14,246 nt of DNA from an uncultured Lachnospiraceae bacterium. Its GTDB lineage: Bacteria > Bacillota > Clostridia > Lachnospirales > Lachnospiraceae. This document shows, piece after piece, positions 7,003-14,246 of the stretch (the stretch's first letter is position 1; every line of letters starts with the position of its first letter). A program made the translations under genes and the position numbers. The notes under the pieces were generated by a model, which was not told where the DNA came from, ran no database searches, and saw nothing but the letters and a program-made list of their open reading frames with translations. The DNA lies in assembly GCA_937915975.1 (NCBI GenBank), contig CALGGL010000225.1, forward strand, positions 1 through 14,246, written 5' to 3'.

Positions 7003-8224
7003 CAGGGATAAAAAATAATGAAAGCAAAAGCATAAGAAACAGATAAAGGAAAGAAGCCCCTGTGATTGAATAGTTTTTAACAACGGGTCCTGAAAGTATC
7101 AGTGCCGCAATTGCTACAAAGCCGTAAGCAAAAAGAATAAATTTCTGCTTGCGCATTATGGTTAATATAGTGACAAAAAAACCTGCCAGGGCAAGTCCGC
7201 CTCCGGCTAAAAGGAGTATAAGCAAATCGGATTTATATTGTGATAAATCGGTATTGTAAAGGAAAGACAAAACAGGTATGCCTGCTATGTATGCGGCTGC
7301 CTCACATAATGCCGTTATCAGAAAAATGATAACCGTCTGCTTTGCTATTGCTTTTTTGAATGCTTTGATTTTATTAGTGTTCCATTCGTTTGTCAGCCTG
7401 TAAATTATCGGGTTGAAGATGAATCCGTTTAAGAGCTCTATAATAAATACTGGCATAACGATAAAACCATAGCAAGCCTGAAGCTCGTCGTTTAAGAGAC
7501 TGTCTATGGCGTATTTTGGAGCATTATTTATATAAAAGGATAAAAACAGACTCAAAAACAGCGGAAAGCATATCTTAAGCAGCTTAGTTATATTATCACC
7601 GGAAGCTTTTTTGTCCTGTTTAAATTTGTCGTATGTAATAATAATTGTGTACATACATATAAGTCCGCTGATGAGCGTGGTTAAGGAAAGTGAAACCAAA
7701 AGCGATTTGGAGATTATGATGGAAGCTCCGAATACAATTAGTGTCACGGCCATTCGAAATGACATAGCCTTTCCGGCGATATCAAGCCTGTTGTTTTTTT
7801 GATAAAGTCCGTGGTATACATCCTCAAGTGCATCAATGGTTTTATATATGCACATTACAAATATAATTAGACTTTTGTTGACGGAATAATCATTGATTTT
7901 AGCGGCAATTAGAACATATAATGCAGAAACAATAAGCATCGATAAAGATGTAATTATTCTTGAATTCTTATATTCACTGAAAGAAAAAACGGATTTGTAG
8001 TCCGAAACCTGATAATTTCTCATTCCGTATTTTCCGATATTAAGAAGCAGTACCGAATTTGCATAAGCTATTGAAAATATACCTGCATCATTAAGGCTTG
8101 TAACTCTTGTAATTATAACGAGCATAATTACAGATTGAAAAGCATTGAGAGTGCTGCCGATAAGATTCCATATGTAGCTTTCGCGCTCAGGGTTTTTTGA
8201 GCTTATAAAAAATTGTTTAAGCAA
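6971..8224 (-). CDS. Wzx-like polysaccharide flippase (MOP superfamily)
   Basis: Multi-membrane-spanning protein that most likely flips lipid-linked oligosaccharide across the cytoplasmic membrane. The 417 residues hold roughly 12 hydrophobic helices spread along the whole length, and the start region (WNLIGSTLNAFQSVIMLVIITR, near 20-41, followed by AGIFSIAYA) is the usual first-helix pattern of the polysaccharide synthesis flippases. TTG at 8224 is chosen because GGAG stands 8 bases upstream; no in-frame ATG exists before it. It sits 12 bases downstream of the ArnT/PMT-like gene and is presumably co-transcribed with it. Its 3' end overlaps the GtrB-like gene on the other strand. Sequence divergence prevents naming the glycan it moves. 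Confidence 0.82.
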   Translation of the reverse strand: MLKQFFISSKNPERESYIWNLIGSTLNAFQSVIMLVIITRVTSLNDAGIFSIAYANSVLLLNIGKYGMRNYQVSDYKSVFSFSEYKNSRIITSLSMLIVSALYVLIAAKINDYSVNKSLIIFVMCIYKTIDALEDVYHGLYQKNNRLDIAGKAMSFRMAVTLIVFGASIIISKSLLVSLSLTTLISGLICMYTIIITYDKFKQDKKASGDNITKLLKICFPLFLSLFLSFYINNAPKYAIDSLLNDELQACYGFIVMPVFIIELLNGFIFNPIIYRLTNEWNTNKIKAFKKAIAKQTVIIFLITALCEAAAYIAGIPVLSFLYNTDLSQYKSDLLILLLAGGGLALAGFFVTILTIMRKQKFILFAYGFVAIAALILSGPVVKNYSITGASFLYLFLMLLLSLFFIPAILLFVHRQN

Positions 8225-8236
8225 TTAATTCACTCC

Positions 8237-10015
8237 TTAGTTTAATCTGTATATTTCGAAAACTCTGTCATAAAGAGTATCGATACCTACAAGCTCAAGC
8301 TTAGTAGATATAGGAAGGTTCTCGTAGTATTCGAGAATCTCTTTTTTATCTGTTCTGAAACCGAAGCTTTCGGCTGAAGCACCGCCTTCAAGAGTTATTC
8401 CGTTTAAATTATCAATATTTTCCGTATCCGCAAAGGTTGATATGTCAAGTATAAGATAAAGAGGTTTGTCAGTATCCAGATTATCGGCATAATTATCTTG
8501 TTCATAGTTAATGTACATTGCCGCATAATATGAGTTTGTGTCATAAAGCTCGTTTGTGGCACAGGTTAATACCCATATTTCATTAAAAAGAATAATGCAG
8601 TTTGCGTCCTTTTCTATTTTATCAAAGGATATACCTGCCTCTTCGTGCCTTATCGAAAAGAAGTCCTTTGAATAAACGTAGGTGAGAGAAACTGATGCAA
8701 GACTTATTATTATAATAATGGTATTAATAATCTTTTTGTTGCTTATAAATATTTTGATAAAATAAAATATCAATATTACAAACAGTGCTGCGTAAAGCGG
8801 ATAAACAAGAAATACATATCTTCTTGAATATATTCCCATTTTCGGAATGGAAGTATGGGCAGCATCTATAAAAACGAAGAAGTTGATGCTTACCAATAAA
8901 ACAATTATGATATATGGGAAATTCTTCCTTTCCGACCACAGGGTTTTTGCTCTGCTTTTTATTTTTTCAGTTAATGCTTTAAACCAGGTTTCGTTTCTGG
9001 ATATAAAGCATAGCGGAATCAGGATAAAGGCGGCGATTATTATTCCCACAAATACATAATATTTGGTCATTGTATAAAGCGCCGAATTATGAAAGCCGGA
9101 TATATCCTTTGTTATAAAGGACCAGTATATCTTGAACTGCCAGCCTGTCGGATATTTTTTCTTTTCAAAGAAACCCGAATTGTCAAACATGTGTGTAATG
9201 GCCGACGGAAACATCAAAAGGGCTGCACCTACTGAAAAAGCAGATGCCAAACCGTACTTGAATAACAGCTTTATTCGTTTGCTGAACAGATAGAACAGTG
9301 AGAACATAAAAACTATTATAAAAGCAATTGAAAGGAATAGATGTACCGTAAGCGAACCGAGAAGACACGCGACGGATGCTTTTATTAAGTGCTTCTTTTG
9401 TGCATTATTGTCGTCTCTGTTTTTAAAGACCATATATGAATAATACATAAACATCATAATAAATGCCACACCTAATGCGTATATTCTTAAAAATGAGGAA
9501 ATGTTAATTATACCTATACCAAAGCCGTAAATAAACACGCCGGCATAGGACACAAGCTCATTATCCGTTATCTCGTACAGGAATTTAAATAAATATATCT
9601 GGGTTATTATAAAGGCAGCAATATTAATGATAAAACAAAACCATTTGGACCATACATCAGGGAACAACGAACAGATAAAATGTAAAAGCATATTCTGCAA
9701 CGGAGGGTTTAAATCCCTCGAAGTATTTTTGTATACGCTGTAATAGTCGAATATTTCACTTTTATCAACACTTATGTATTCTAATAGATTTTTTGAATCA
9801 ACCCATTCAAGACAATTATATAGATTAATATCGTCCTGAGTATAGACATGCATTCCGTCGGAGCTGTTTGAAAATCCATAGTTCCATAATTCGTCGGAAT
9901 GATATCCCTGTTTACGTATTCCGAAAAAGACAGATATATAAACAGCCTGAACCAGAATCAGTATAATCAGAATCAGCCTGGTATTTCTTTTTTTGTTTTC
10001 CTGAACTTTATTCAT
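8237..10015 (-). CDS. Large membrane glycosyltransferase-like protein (ArnT/PMT/GT39-like)
   Basis: A 592-residue integral membrane protein resembling lipid-linked sugar transferases of the GT-C fold. The first helix (about 13-33) is followed by an outside loop carrying HSDELW (39-44), where GT-C enzymes usually hold the catalytic acidic pair (D41/E42). A later NPPLQNMLLH (103-112) corresponds to the HPPL motif of ArnT and PMT-like enzymes, with H changed to N. About ten further helices run to around residue 450, then an approximately 140-residue soluble C-terminal part lacking obvious motifs. AAGGAG precedes ATG at 10015 and a sigma-A-type promoter is found upstream (10048-10076). It probably uses the lipid-linked sugar made by the GtrB-like enzyme to decorate an outside acceptor; whether the acceptor is glycan, teichoic acid or pilin is unknown. 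Confidence 0.7.
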   Translation of the reverse strand: MNKVQENKKRNTRLILIILILVQAVYISVFFGIRKQGYHSDELWNYGFSNSSDGMHVYTQDDINLYNCLEWVDSKNLLEYISVDKSEIFDYYSVYKNTSRDLNPPLQNMLLHFICSLFPDVWSKWFCFIINIAAFIITQIYLFKFLYEITDNELVSYAGVFIYGFGIGIINISSFLRIYALGVAFIMMFMYYSYMVFKNRDDNNAQKKHLIKASVACLLGSLTVHLFLSIAFIIVFMFSLFYLFSKRIKLLFKYGLASAFSVGAALLMFPSAITHMFDNSGFFEKKKYPTGWQFKIYWSFITKDISGFHNSALYTMTKYYVFVGIIIAAFILIPLCFISRNETWFKALTEKIKSRAKTLWSERKNFPYIIIVLLVSINFFVFIDAAHTSIPKMGIYSRRYVFLVYPLYAALFVILIFYFIKIFISNKKIINTIIIIISLASVSLTYVYSKDFFSIRHEEAGISFDKIEKDANCIILFNEIWVLTCATNELYDTNSYYAAMYINYEQDNYADNLDTDKPLYLILDISTFADTENIDNLNGITLEGGASAESFGFRTDKKEILEYYENLPISTKLELVGIDTLYDRVFEIYRLN

Positions 10016-10047
10016 TGCATATGCTCCTTGATATTTGTTTGTGAGAT

Positions 10048-10076
10048 ATTATACTTTAAAATAAGAAATAATACAA
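10048..10076 (-). promoter_or_regulatory. Sigma-A promoter for the - strand membrane glycosyltransferase and flippase
   Basis: On the - strand, TTGTAT (10076-10071) and a perfect TATAAT (10053-10048) are separated by exactly 17 bases. This faces the gene starting at 10015, with the AAGGAG ribosome binding site between them. The perfect -10 and ideal spacing make it one of the clearest sites in the window. Confidence 0.75.
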
Positions 10077-10122
10077 TAATTCACTTCATATAAAACAGGA
10101 CAAGTTTTACATAAAAATTTCT

Positions 10123-10150
10123 TTGCAATTATTGTCTTGTGTGCTATAAT
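10123..10150 (+). promoter_or_regulatory. Sigma-A promoter with extended -10 for the type IV pilus operon
   Basis: TTGCAA at 10123-10128, then a 16-base gap, then TATAAT at 10145-10150, preceded by TG one base upstream (extended -10, 10142-10143). It faces pilB at 10191. Together with the opposite promoter it makes 10016-10190 a divergent regulatory region; I see no clear operator repeat between them. Confidence 0.75.
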
Positions 10151-10190
10151 AAACTTTAGCAGACTATACTATATAGGAAGGGGACGTATA

Positions 10191-11909
10191 ATGCGATTAA
10201 GTAGTGGTAGAAAGAAAATACGTATAGGTGATTTGCTTGTTGAGGCAGGAGCGATTACTGCTGAGGAGCTGGATGAAGCGATTGCCTATCAGAAGGAAAA
10301 CGGCGGTAAGCTCGGTACCGTCCTTGTTAATCAGGGATTTATAAGTCAGGAACTTCTCATTACCGTACTTACAACCCAGATGGGAATAGACTTTATTGAG
10401 CTTAAGGCATGTAAGCTTGATGATGACATATTAAAGCTTGTTCCTGAAAATCTTGTAAATAAATATAAAGCCATACCGATTGGCTATGATGAAAATAATC
10501 CGAATATTCTTCGTGTTGCAATGGTAGACCCTATGGATCTTAATGCTATTGATGATATCGGAATCGCAACCAATACCCAGGTAGAACCTTTACTTGCCAT
10601 GGAAGAGGATATGAACGAAACCATAGGTAAGTATTTCGGTAACGCACAGGCTATGGAGGCGGCGGAGCAGTACCGTAAGGAAAGAGAGGCTGATACCCTT
10701 TCCGAAGCGGAAGAGGAAGCTCTTAATGAAGATATTGAGAATTCTCCTATCGTACTTTTGGTTAAACAGATTATCGAGGGTGGTGTAAGACAGAGAGCAT
10801 CCGATATTCATATCGAACCCCTTGAGTCAAGTGTACGTGTAAGATATCGTATAGACGGTGCATTAAAACAGGTCATGTCATATGACTATACACTTCTTTC
10901 CGCAATCAGCGCCCGTATCAAGATTATCGGTGGTATGGATATTGCAGAAAAAAGAAAGCCTCAGGACGGTCGTATCACAATAATGGTAGACAGAAGAGAG
11001 TATGATGTCCGTGTTTCCATTCTTCCTACCGTTTACGGCGAAAAGACGGTTATGAGACTTACCTCCAAGGACGGTCTTACCAAACCTAAGAGCGCACTTG
11101 GATTCGGACCTCAGGAACTTAAGGTGTTTGACGGAATCTTAAGTAACCCGCACGGTATTATCCTGGTTACGGGACCTACAGGTTCCGGAAAATCAACTAC
11201 GCTTTATACATCCTTAAGTGAGCTTAACACAGAGGATGTTAATATAATAACTGTTGAGGACCCTGTCGAAGCAAATATCGACGGAATCAATCAGGTTCAG
11301 GTTAACGTAAAAGCAGAACTTACATTTGCGGCAGCTCTTCGTTCCATTCTCCGTCAGGACCCTGATATAATAATGATAGGAGAGATTCGTGATGGCGAGA
11401 CTGCACAGATTGCCGTACAGGCGGCTATCACGGGACACTTGGTTGTATCCACACTCCATACAAACTCTGCTGCTTCGACGGTTACACGTATTATAGATAT
11501 GGGAATCGAGCCTTATGTTGCCGGCGATGCGCTTGTTGGCGTTATTGCACAAAGACTTGTAAGAAGACTTTGTAATTCCTGTAAACAGCCGCGACTTGCC
11601 GAGGATGATGAGAAGATAATTTTGGGAGTCGATGCTGATGATGATACAGTAGTTTATGAGCCTGTCGGATGTCCACTTTGCGGTGAGACCGGATATTCGG
11701 GACGTATCGGTGTATACGAGATGATGCCGGTATCAAAGGAACTTCAGGCGGTTATAGCAAGAGGCTCAACTGCGGATGTAATCGAAAAGCAGGCGCTTTC
11801 CGAAGGAATGCTTACTCTTAAGATGGGCGCGGCAAAACACGTTCTTGCAGGTATCACATCTTTGGCTGAGATGAAGAAGATTACATACGAGACTGGGGAT
11901 GAGTATTAG
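10191..11909 (+). CDS. pilB: Type IV pilus extension ATPase PilB (GspE family)
   Basis: Hexameric ATPase that powers pilin assembly at the cytoplasmic side. The 572 residues include an N-terminal MshE/GspE-type domain (about 10-150), the PilB N2 domain with ASDIHIEP (203-210) and RIDG (220-223), Walker A GPTGSGKS (328-335), the Asp box around EDPVE (356-360), Walker B region IIMIGEIRD (393-401), and the His box HLVVSTLHT (416-424). The zinc tetracysteine is C461, C464, C494 and C497. ATG at 10191 is preferred to upstream starts because a GGAAGGGGA ribosome binding site precedes it and the promoter -10 ends at 10150; an earlier start would lie inside the promoter. It begins a same-strand run with the hybrid ATPase, pilT and pilC, so it is the first gene of a pilus operon. 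Confidence 0.95.
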   Translation: MRLSSGRKKIRIGDLLVEAGAITAEELDEAIAYQKENGGKLGTVLVNQGFISQELLITVLTTQMGIDFIELKACKLDDDILKLVPENLVNKYKAIPIGYDENNPNILRVAMVDPMDLNAIDDIGIATNTQVEPLLAMEEDMNETIGKYFGNAQAMEAAEQYRKEREADTLSEAEEEALNEDIENSPIVLLVKQIIEGGVRQRASDIHIEPLESSVRVRYRIDGALKQVMSYDYTLLSAISARIKIIGGMDIAEKRKPQDGRITIMVDRREYDVRVSILPTVYGEKTVMRLTSKDGLTKPKSALGFGPQELKVFDGILSNPHGIILVTGPTGSGKSTTLYTSLSELNTEDVNIITVEDPVEANIDGINQVQVNVKAELTFAAALRSILRQDPDIIMIGEIRDGETAQIAVQAAITGHLVVSTLHTNSAASTVTRIIDMGIEPYVAGDALVGVIAQRLVRRLCNSCKQPRLAEDDEKIILGVDADDDTVVYEPVGCPLCGETGYSGRIGVYEMMPVSKELQAVIARGSTADVIEKQALSEGMLTLKMGAAKHVLAGITSLAEMKKITYETGDEY

Positions 11910-11910
11910 T

Positions 11911-11927
11911 GATAAGCGTCGCTTATC
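11911..11927 (+). other. Short perfect palindrome between pilB and the second ATPase
   Basis: GATAAGCGTCGCTTATC forms a 7-bp stem with a 3-base loop directly after the pilB stop, followed by TTT. It is weaker than a typical intrinsic terminator and the run of T is short, so partial attenuation or an mRNA processing or stability element is more likely than full termination. Confidence 0.4.
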
Positions 11928-11962
11928 TTTAAAATAATATCAAAATTAAAGGAGACTATATA

Positions 11963-13081
11963 ATGTTAGATATGAAAGAACTGCTTGCATTTGCAGTAGA
12001 ACAAAATGCATCCGATGTACATTTGGCTTGCGGTATTCCGCCAAAGCTTCGTATAAACGGTAAGCTTACCGAGGTAGAGGTTCCGCCTCTTTCGCCTGCT
12101 GATGCAGCTGAGGCAATTGGTTCAATAATGCATGAAAGACATAAAGCGATTTTGAAAGAAAGAGGAGAGGTTGACTTCTCATTTGCAGCGGCAGAAACAG
12201 GACGTTTCCGTGTAAATGTATTTATGGACAGAGGTAATATGGCTGCTGCATACAGAAAGGTTGATACACAGATACCGAGACCTGATATGCTTGGTATACC
12301 TGATTCGGTTGTACAGTTATATAAGAAGAAAAGAGGACTTGTACTTGTAACAGGACCTACAGGTTCCGGTAAATCAACAACACTTTATATGATGCTTGCG
12401 GAGTTATCAGAAAGACCTGTGAATATTTCTACTATTGAAGATCCTGTAGAGAAAAACCTTCCCAAGCTTAATCAGATGCAGGTACATCCGGTTGCGGGAC
12501 TTACCTTTGAAGTGGGGTTAAGGGCCCTTCTTCGTCAGGACCCTGATATAATCATGGTTGGTGAGACAAGAGATACGGAAACTGCTTCAATTTCAATACG
12601 TGCCGCTATTACCGGACATTTAGTACTGTCTACATTACATACTAATGACGCAGCATCTTCTGTAATCCGTCTTGTGGATATGGGGATCGAACCGTATATG
12701 GTTGCCGATTCCGTTGTAGGTATCATCGCACAGCGTCTGGTCCGCAGACTTTGTCCGAAATGTAAGGTGAAGAAAGAGATGACCGATACGGATAAATTGC
12801 GACTTCGCTTACGTGGCGATTCCAATCCTACGATCTACGCGCCGGGGCCGGAAGGATGCGTTTATTGCAACAACTCCGGGTATCGCGGACGTATCGGTGT
12901 ATATGAAATCATGCCGATCACGCCCACATTAAGAGATTGTATTAGTCGTGGCGTGGGGGCGGAAGAAATTCAGAAGGTTGCTCTTAAGGAAGGTCTTACA
13001 ACCTTAAGAGTTGGTGCAGCGAAGCTCGTTCTTAAGGGGATCACATCGATTACCGAAGTGGAACGTGTGGCAGCTGAATAA
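11963..13081 (+). CDS. Hybrid pilus ATPase: PilT-like N-terminal domain joined to a PilB-like catalytic and zinc-binding C-terminus
   Basis: A secretion/pilus-type ATPase of 372 residues, but with mixed ancestry. Residues 1-130 follow PilT: ASDVHLACGIPPKLRINGKL (16-35), GEVDFSF (68-74) and GRFRVNVF (80-87). From Walker A GPTGSGKS (131-138) onward the match is to PilB/GspE: IEDPVEKNL (158-166), LLRQDPDIIMVGETRD (189-204), HLVLSTLHTND (219-229), LVDMGIEPYMVADSVVG (237-253), and a zinc tetracysteine C264, C267, C299, C302 that true PilT lacks. The PilT signature IRxLIREGK is absent. AAAGGAG precedes the ATG. It lies between complete pilB and complete pilT. It could be a third motor lineage, a recombination product, or an assembly artefact; the base composition also becomes more GC-rich after about 12650-12760. 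The open reading frame is intact with all ATPase motifs. Confidence 0.8.
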   Translation: MLDMKELLAFAVEQNASDVHLACGIPPKLRINGKLTEVEVPPLSPADAAEAIGSIMHERHKAILKERGEVDFSFAAAETGRFRVNVFMDRGNMAAAYRKVDTQIPRPDMLGIPDSVVQLYKKKRGLVLVTGPTGSGKSTTLYMMLAELSERPVNISTIEDPVEKNLPKLNQMQVHPVAGLTFEVGLRALLRQDPDIIMVGETRDTETASISIRAAITGHLVLSTLHTNDAASSVIRLVDMGIEPYMVADSVVGIIAQRLVRRLCPKCKVKKEMTDTDKLRLRLRGDSNPTIYAPGPEGCVYCNNSGYRGRIGVYEIMPITPTLRDCISRGVGAEEIQKVALKEGLTTLRVGAAKLVLKGITSITEVERVAAE

Positions 13082-13113
13082 GAGAAAGAAAGGACAAGGA
13101 GGAACAAAGTTTT

Positions 13114-14181
13114 ATGACTCTTGATGATATTTTAATTCAGGCTCGTAAGGTAGGAGCGTCGGATGTGCATGTATCCGTAGGAATTCCCATTAAATGCAGA
13201 ATTCATGGTACCTTAAAGAATCTAACCAACAGCCCGTTAACCGGAGCGGATACGAAGACTTTGGTATTGCAGATGATCCCCAAGCGTTTGATTGCTCCCT
13301 TTAATGATACCGGTGAAGCAGATTTTTCCTATGCGATTCCCGGACAAGGCCGATTTCGTGTGAACGTATTTAAGCAGAAGGGATCCATGGCGTTCGTTAT
13401 CCGTTTGATCAATACGGATATCCCGGAACCTGAGAGTTTGGGATTAACCCAGTCGGTCATTGACTTAACCACCAAGAAGAGAGGGTTGGTTCTGGTAACC
13501 GGACCTACCGGTTCCGGTAAATCTACCACACTGGCCTCCTTGATCAACCGGATCAATGAGAATCATGCCCATCATATCATCACATTGGAGGACCCGATCG
13601 AGTACCTGCATGTTCATAAACAATCCATTGTCAACCAGAGAGAAATTGGCCAGGATACGGACAGTTACGCAAACTCCCTTCGTGCAGCCCTTCGTGAGGA
13701 TCCGGATGTTATCCTTGTAGGAGAGATGCGTGACCTTGAGACGATTTCTACCGCGATCACTGCAGCTGAGACCGGTCACTTGGTTTTCTCTACCTTGCAT
13801 ACCATTGGTGCGTCGGCAACCATCGACCGTGTGATCGACGTTTTCCCGCCTCACCAACAACCCCAGATCCGTTTGCAGCTGGCAACGCTGCTTGAGTCGA
13901 TTATTTCTCAGCAGTTGATGAAAACCGCAGATGGCAATGGACGTGTGGCGGCGTTTGAGATCCTTCATGCCAACAGTGCGATTCGTTCCCTGATCCGTGA
14001 AGGAAAGGGGCATCAGATTCCTTCGGTAATTCAGACCAGCCGTAAGCTTGGTATGATCACCATGGATGATTCAATCTTTGAATTGTATGAAGGCGGGAAA
14101 GTTTCCCAGGATGAAGCATTAACATTTGCACAGGACAAGAACGCAATGGCGAAACGTCTTGGCGTAAATATTTTGGATTAA
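13114..14181 (+). CDS. pilT: Type IV pilus retraction ATPase PilT
   Basis: Hexameric ATPase that retracts pili and drives twitching motility. The 355 residues carry the PilT N2 domain (ASDVHVSVGIP, 15-25; GRFRVNVFKQKG, 79-90), Walker A GPTGSGKS (130-137), the Asp box LEDPIEYLH (158-166), Walker B region DPDVILVGEMRD (196-207) and the His box HLVFSTLHT (222-230). PilT-specific marks are VFPPHQQ (243-249) and IRSLIREGKGHQIPS (290-304), matching the retraction motif AIRNLIREGK. Length is normal for the family. AAGGAGG precedes ATG at 13114, 32 bases after the hybrid ATPase. Codon choice is clearly more GC-rich than in pilB (CTG, ACC and GAT/ATC choices), which matters for the question of whether this end of the contig shares one genome with pilB. 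Confidence 0.95.
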   Translation: MTLDDILIQARKVGASDVHVSVGIPIKCRIHGTLKNLTNSPLTGADTKTLVLQMIPKRLIAPFNDTGEADFSYAIPGQGRFRVNVFKQKGSMAFVIRLINTDIPEPESLGLTQSVIDLTTKKRGLVLVTGPTGSGKSTTLASLINRINENHAHHIITLEDPIEYLHVHKQSIVNQREIGQDTDSYANSLRAALREDPDVILVGEMRDLETISTAITAAETGHLVFSTLHTIGASATIDRVIDVFPPHQQPQIRLQLATLLESIISQQLMKTADGNGRVAAFEILHANSAIRSLIREGKGHQIPSVIQTSRKLGMITMDDSIFELYEGGKVSQDEALTFAQDKNAMAKRLGVNILD

Positions 14182-14195
14182 AGGAGGAGAGGTAG

Positions 14196-14246
14196 ATGGC
14201 TACATTTAAGTACCGTGTCACGGACCGTTTCGGTAAAGTTAAACGT
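14196..14246 (+). CDS. pilC: Type IV pilus platform protein PilC (GspF family), 5' end only
   Basis: Only 17 codons lie in the window and they run off its right edge. The reading MATFKYRVTDRFGKVKR is the typical start of PilC/GspF inner-membrane platform proteins (MAxFKYRAxDxxGK), which couple the ATPases to the pilin-assembly machinery. AAGGAGGAG stands just upstream, 14 bases after the pilT stop, so it is the next gene in the operon. The order pilT-pilC supports the pilus reading for the whole run. Confidence 0.8.
   Translation, partial: MATFKYRVTDRFGKVKR

Noticed and set aside
10137..10190. Earlier start of pilB giving 18 extra residues
   Set aside because: Those codons overlap the TATAAT promoter box and the ribosome binding site in front of the ATG at 10191.
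11911..11930. Full intrinsic terminator after pilB
   Set aside because: The stem is only 7 bp and only three T follow; downstream pilus genes have no visible promoter of their own, so read-through is expected.
13465..14013. - strand ORF of 182 codons opposite pilT
   Set aside because: It overlaps the most conserved part of PilT and shows no domain of its own.

Overview
The window reads as two unrelated bacterial backbones in one contig. The left part (about 1-4200) looks like Bacteroidales. It has a DUF6377-type membrane regulator, a two-ORF ISL3-like insertion sequence of a kind common in Bacteroidetes, TAnnTTTG promoter boxes, genes without clear Shine-Dalgarno sequences, and a GC-rich codon choice. 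The right part (about 4210-14246) looks like a Lachnospiraceae-type Firmicute. It is AT-rich at first, rich in AGA and ATA codons, has strong AAGGAG ribosome binding sites and sigma-A promoters (TATAAT), and carries a Gram-positive type IV pilus operon. No single organism explains both halves, so a metagenomic assembly chimera is the leading reading of the join near 4185-4215. A real transfer cannot be excluded from sequence alone.

Layout: 2-1358 is a DUF6377 gene whose 3' end is replaced by the insertion sequence. 1359-2823 is a complete insertion sequence with 26-bp imperfect inverted repeats and two overlapping ORFs, but no matching target duplication. 2860-about 4209 is a Y-family DNA polymerase with intact catalytic residues and a clamp-binding motif, cut at its C-terminus by the join. 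4206-4430 is the last part of a DegT/DnrJ-type aminotransferase in a different frame. It leads into a + strand surface-glycan operon: NeuD-like acetyltransferase, PseG/SpsG-like hydrolase, and a GtrB-like membrane glycosyltransferase. Converging on it from the - strand are a large ArnT/PMT-like membrane protein and a Wzx-type flippase. About 175 bases at 10016-10190 hold divergent promoters. Then come pilB, a second ATPase, pilT and the first codons of pilC on the + strand.

Together the right half makes and exports a modified sugar or glycan, next to genes for type IV pilus extension and retraction; pilin or cell-surface glycosylation is a reasonable but unproven link. The most interesting gene is the second ATPase (11963-13081). 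It has a PilT-like N-terminal half and a PilB-like C-terminal half, including the zinc tetracysteine, and its base composition changes inside the gene. It may be a distinct third motor or the product of recombination or mis-joining. I found no CRISPR array, tRNA, rRNA or riboswitch.
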